Assembly (NCBI GenBank): GCA_039193195.1
Contig: JBCCWS010000038.1
Span: forward strand, 1 to 54,864
DNA: 54,864 nucleotides
Reading direction: 5' to 3'
DNA from: Pseudomonadota bacterium
Lineage (GTDB): Bacteria > Pseudomonadota > Gammaproteobacteria > Steroidobacterales > JBCBZW01
In this document: piece by piece, positions 54,063-54,864 of the stretch
Layout of the letters: the number at the start of each line of letters is the position of its first letter
How positions within the stretch are numbered: position 1 is the first letter of the stretch
Notes under the pieces: generated by a model
Databases searched by the model: none
Seen by the model: the letters and a program-made list of their open reading frames with translations, nothing else
What the model was told of the DNA's origin: nothing
Translations under genes and position numbers: made by a program

Positions 54063-54704
54063 CTAACGAGCAGCGATGCACTCCACCTCCACACGCGCGC
54101 CAAGGGCGAGGCCGCTTGCCGCCAGGGCACTGCGCGCCGGGTACGGGGGCTCGAAGAATTGCGTGTAGACGGAGTTGAATGCACCCCATTCATCGATATC
54201 CGCCAGCATCACCAGGCACTTGACCACGTCCGCGCGCGCGTAGCCGTGGGCCTTGAGGATGAGATCGATGTTGTCGAGCGTGCGCTGTGCCTGCTCGGTG
54301 ATGCCCCCCTCGATCAACTCAAGGCTGCCGGGAATGACACCTATCTGCCCGGACAGGTAGATGGTGCCACCAACTTCCACCGCTTCGGAGAACGGCAAGT
54401 TGCTCGGCAGTACCTCGCCGCTGTTGAGAAAGCGCACGCGAGAGCGCGCCGACGGTGGCGCCGTAGCTGGGGGCGGTGAGCCCTTTACCGTGGTCAGCCC
54501 CGACTCCACCGCCGGAGTCTGCACCTGATCCTCGCGCTGGCCAGGGGCTTTGGCTCTGCGAACCTCAGCGCCGGCCACCGGCGCAGCACGCGTCTCGGCG
54601 CTTGCCGCCTCTGCTGAGTCCGTCGCCGCCTTCAACCAGCGAGGGGACATCACACCTAGGGTGCACAAAAGGACAATGGCCAGGGTTTGGTTACTCAGCG
54701 TCAT
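54063..54704 (-). CDS. Exported RidA/YjgF-family protein
   Basis: 213 residues. The first 26 residues are a signal peptide or membrane anchor, then a low-complexity Ala/Pro/Glu linker to about 88, then one RidA domain: LPFSEAVEVGGTIYLSGQIG, GGITEQAQRTLDNI, KCLVMLADIDEW and PARSALAASGLALGARVEVE, where the conserved Arg for 2-aminoacrylate deamination is present. RidA proteins are usually short and cytosolic, so an exported member with a linker is unusual. Single gene; the 304-nt region between it and rhlE shows no further gene. Confidence 0.85.
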   Translation of the reverse strand: MTLSNQTLAIVLLCTLGVMSPRWLKAATDSAEAASAETRAAPVAGAEVRRAKAPGQREDQVQTPAVESGLTTVKGSPPPATAPPSARSRVRFLNSGEVLPSNLPFSEAVEVGGTIYLSGQIGVIPGSLELIEGGITEQAQRTLDNIDLILKAHGYARADVVKCLVMLADIDEWGAFNSVYTQFFEPPYPARSALAASGLALGARVEVECIAAR

Positions 54705-54717
54705 GGCAGGCTCTCGG

Positions 54718-54864
54718 CTAGTAGTCCTGAGTTAGAAGTTCGTTGATGACTTCGCGGCACCTTTTCGCCCCTGAACACGTTGCTCCTCCTCCCGTGGGAC
54801 CTGCCACGCTCGTCGTCGCGCCGCGCTCAGGGACAACAACTCGCGTGCGAATTCATCAACGAAC
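54718..54864. repeat. MITE-like inverted-repeat element, copy 2 (partial at right edge)
   Basis: Reverse-complement match to the element at 8286: the inner segment CGTTGCTCCTCCTCCCGTGG and the following CTGCCACGCTCGT are nearly identical, the outer 15 nt differ more. It also begins right after a CTAG (54718-54721). The right end is cut by the window. Confidence 0.75.

Noticed and set aside
1-54864. CRISPR arrays, tRNA or rRNA genes, riboswitches and phage structural genes
   Set aside because: No regularly spaced repeats, cloverleaf-like segments or phage head/tail genes were recognised on reading either strand; a dedicated covariance-model search was not possible.
8286-54864. A composite transposon bounded by the two related inverted-repeat elements
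   Set aside because: The 46 kb in between contain ordinary chromosomal genes such as pqq, ppiB and rhlE and no transposase; dispersed copies explain the pattern better.

Overview
The window is about 55 kb of GC-rich, densely coding DNA. It most likely comes from a gammaproteobacterium, possibly a marine or sediment lineage near Xanthomonadales/Woeseiales; this placement is inferred from gene content (PQQ genes, RhlE, YgiM-type SH3 protein, CsaA, exported TolB-propeller amidohydrolase, PPC-domain exported proteins) and not from a marker gene. No rRNA, tRNA, CRISPR array or intact transposase was found.

Layout. 1-5203 (minus): a compact three-gene operon coding a TIR protein, a MoxR-type AAA+ ATPase and a large protein with a degenerate vWA-like region and a C-terminal formylglycine-generating-enzyme (FGE/SUMF1) fold that runs off the left edge. 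This is the best candidate for a little-described conflict (defence) system. 5417-8289: an NtrC-type regulator and its NtrY-like kinase. 8286-8450: an inverted-repeat element. 8503-17997: a lipoprotein M1 peptidase, a small exported protein, a transglutaminase-fold protein lacking its cysteine, and a 1393-residue PPC/discoidin/vWA exported protein. 17998-22925: a LuxR-type response regulator, a hybrid kinase and a membrane-anchored TPR protein. 22985-24104: a cyclophilin and a decayed pseudogene.

24170-37848: a catabolic gene set in divergent blocks: DMT exporter and isochorismatase-fold hydrolase // TauD dioxygenase; MmgE/PrpD and HpaB/AbfD-like protein // CaiB CoA-transferase; GntR regulator and CitE-like lyase // second TauD and second CaiB. 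Each of the three divergent intergenic regions holds the same palindrome, TGTCCGGACA, one of them at the start codon of the GntR gene. The simplest reading is one GntR-controlled regulon for an unknown carboxylic acid that is oxidised, activated to a CoA ester and cleaved by a malyl/citramalyl-CoA-type lyase.

37853-40758: small housekeeping-type enzymes (GST, two GNAT acetyltransferases, NTF2-like protein, hypothetical). 40948-41604: an exported spondin-domain protein with a clear terminator. 41849-45530: PQQ biosynthesis, with pqqB divergent from pqqA-pqqC-pqqDE; pqqD and pqqE are one fused gene, and a perfect 16-bp palindrome lies between pqqB and pqqA. 45584-54704: csaA, SH3/anchor protein, TolB-propeller amidohydrolase, proline iminopeptidase, TMEM175-like channel, rhlE and an exported RidA-like protein. 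Two families of non-coding inverted-repeat (MITE-like) elements occur at 8286, 52098 and 54718; all three abut a CTAG tetranucleotide and two supply or overlap the TAG stop codon of the neighbouring gene.
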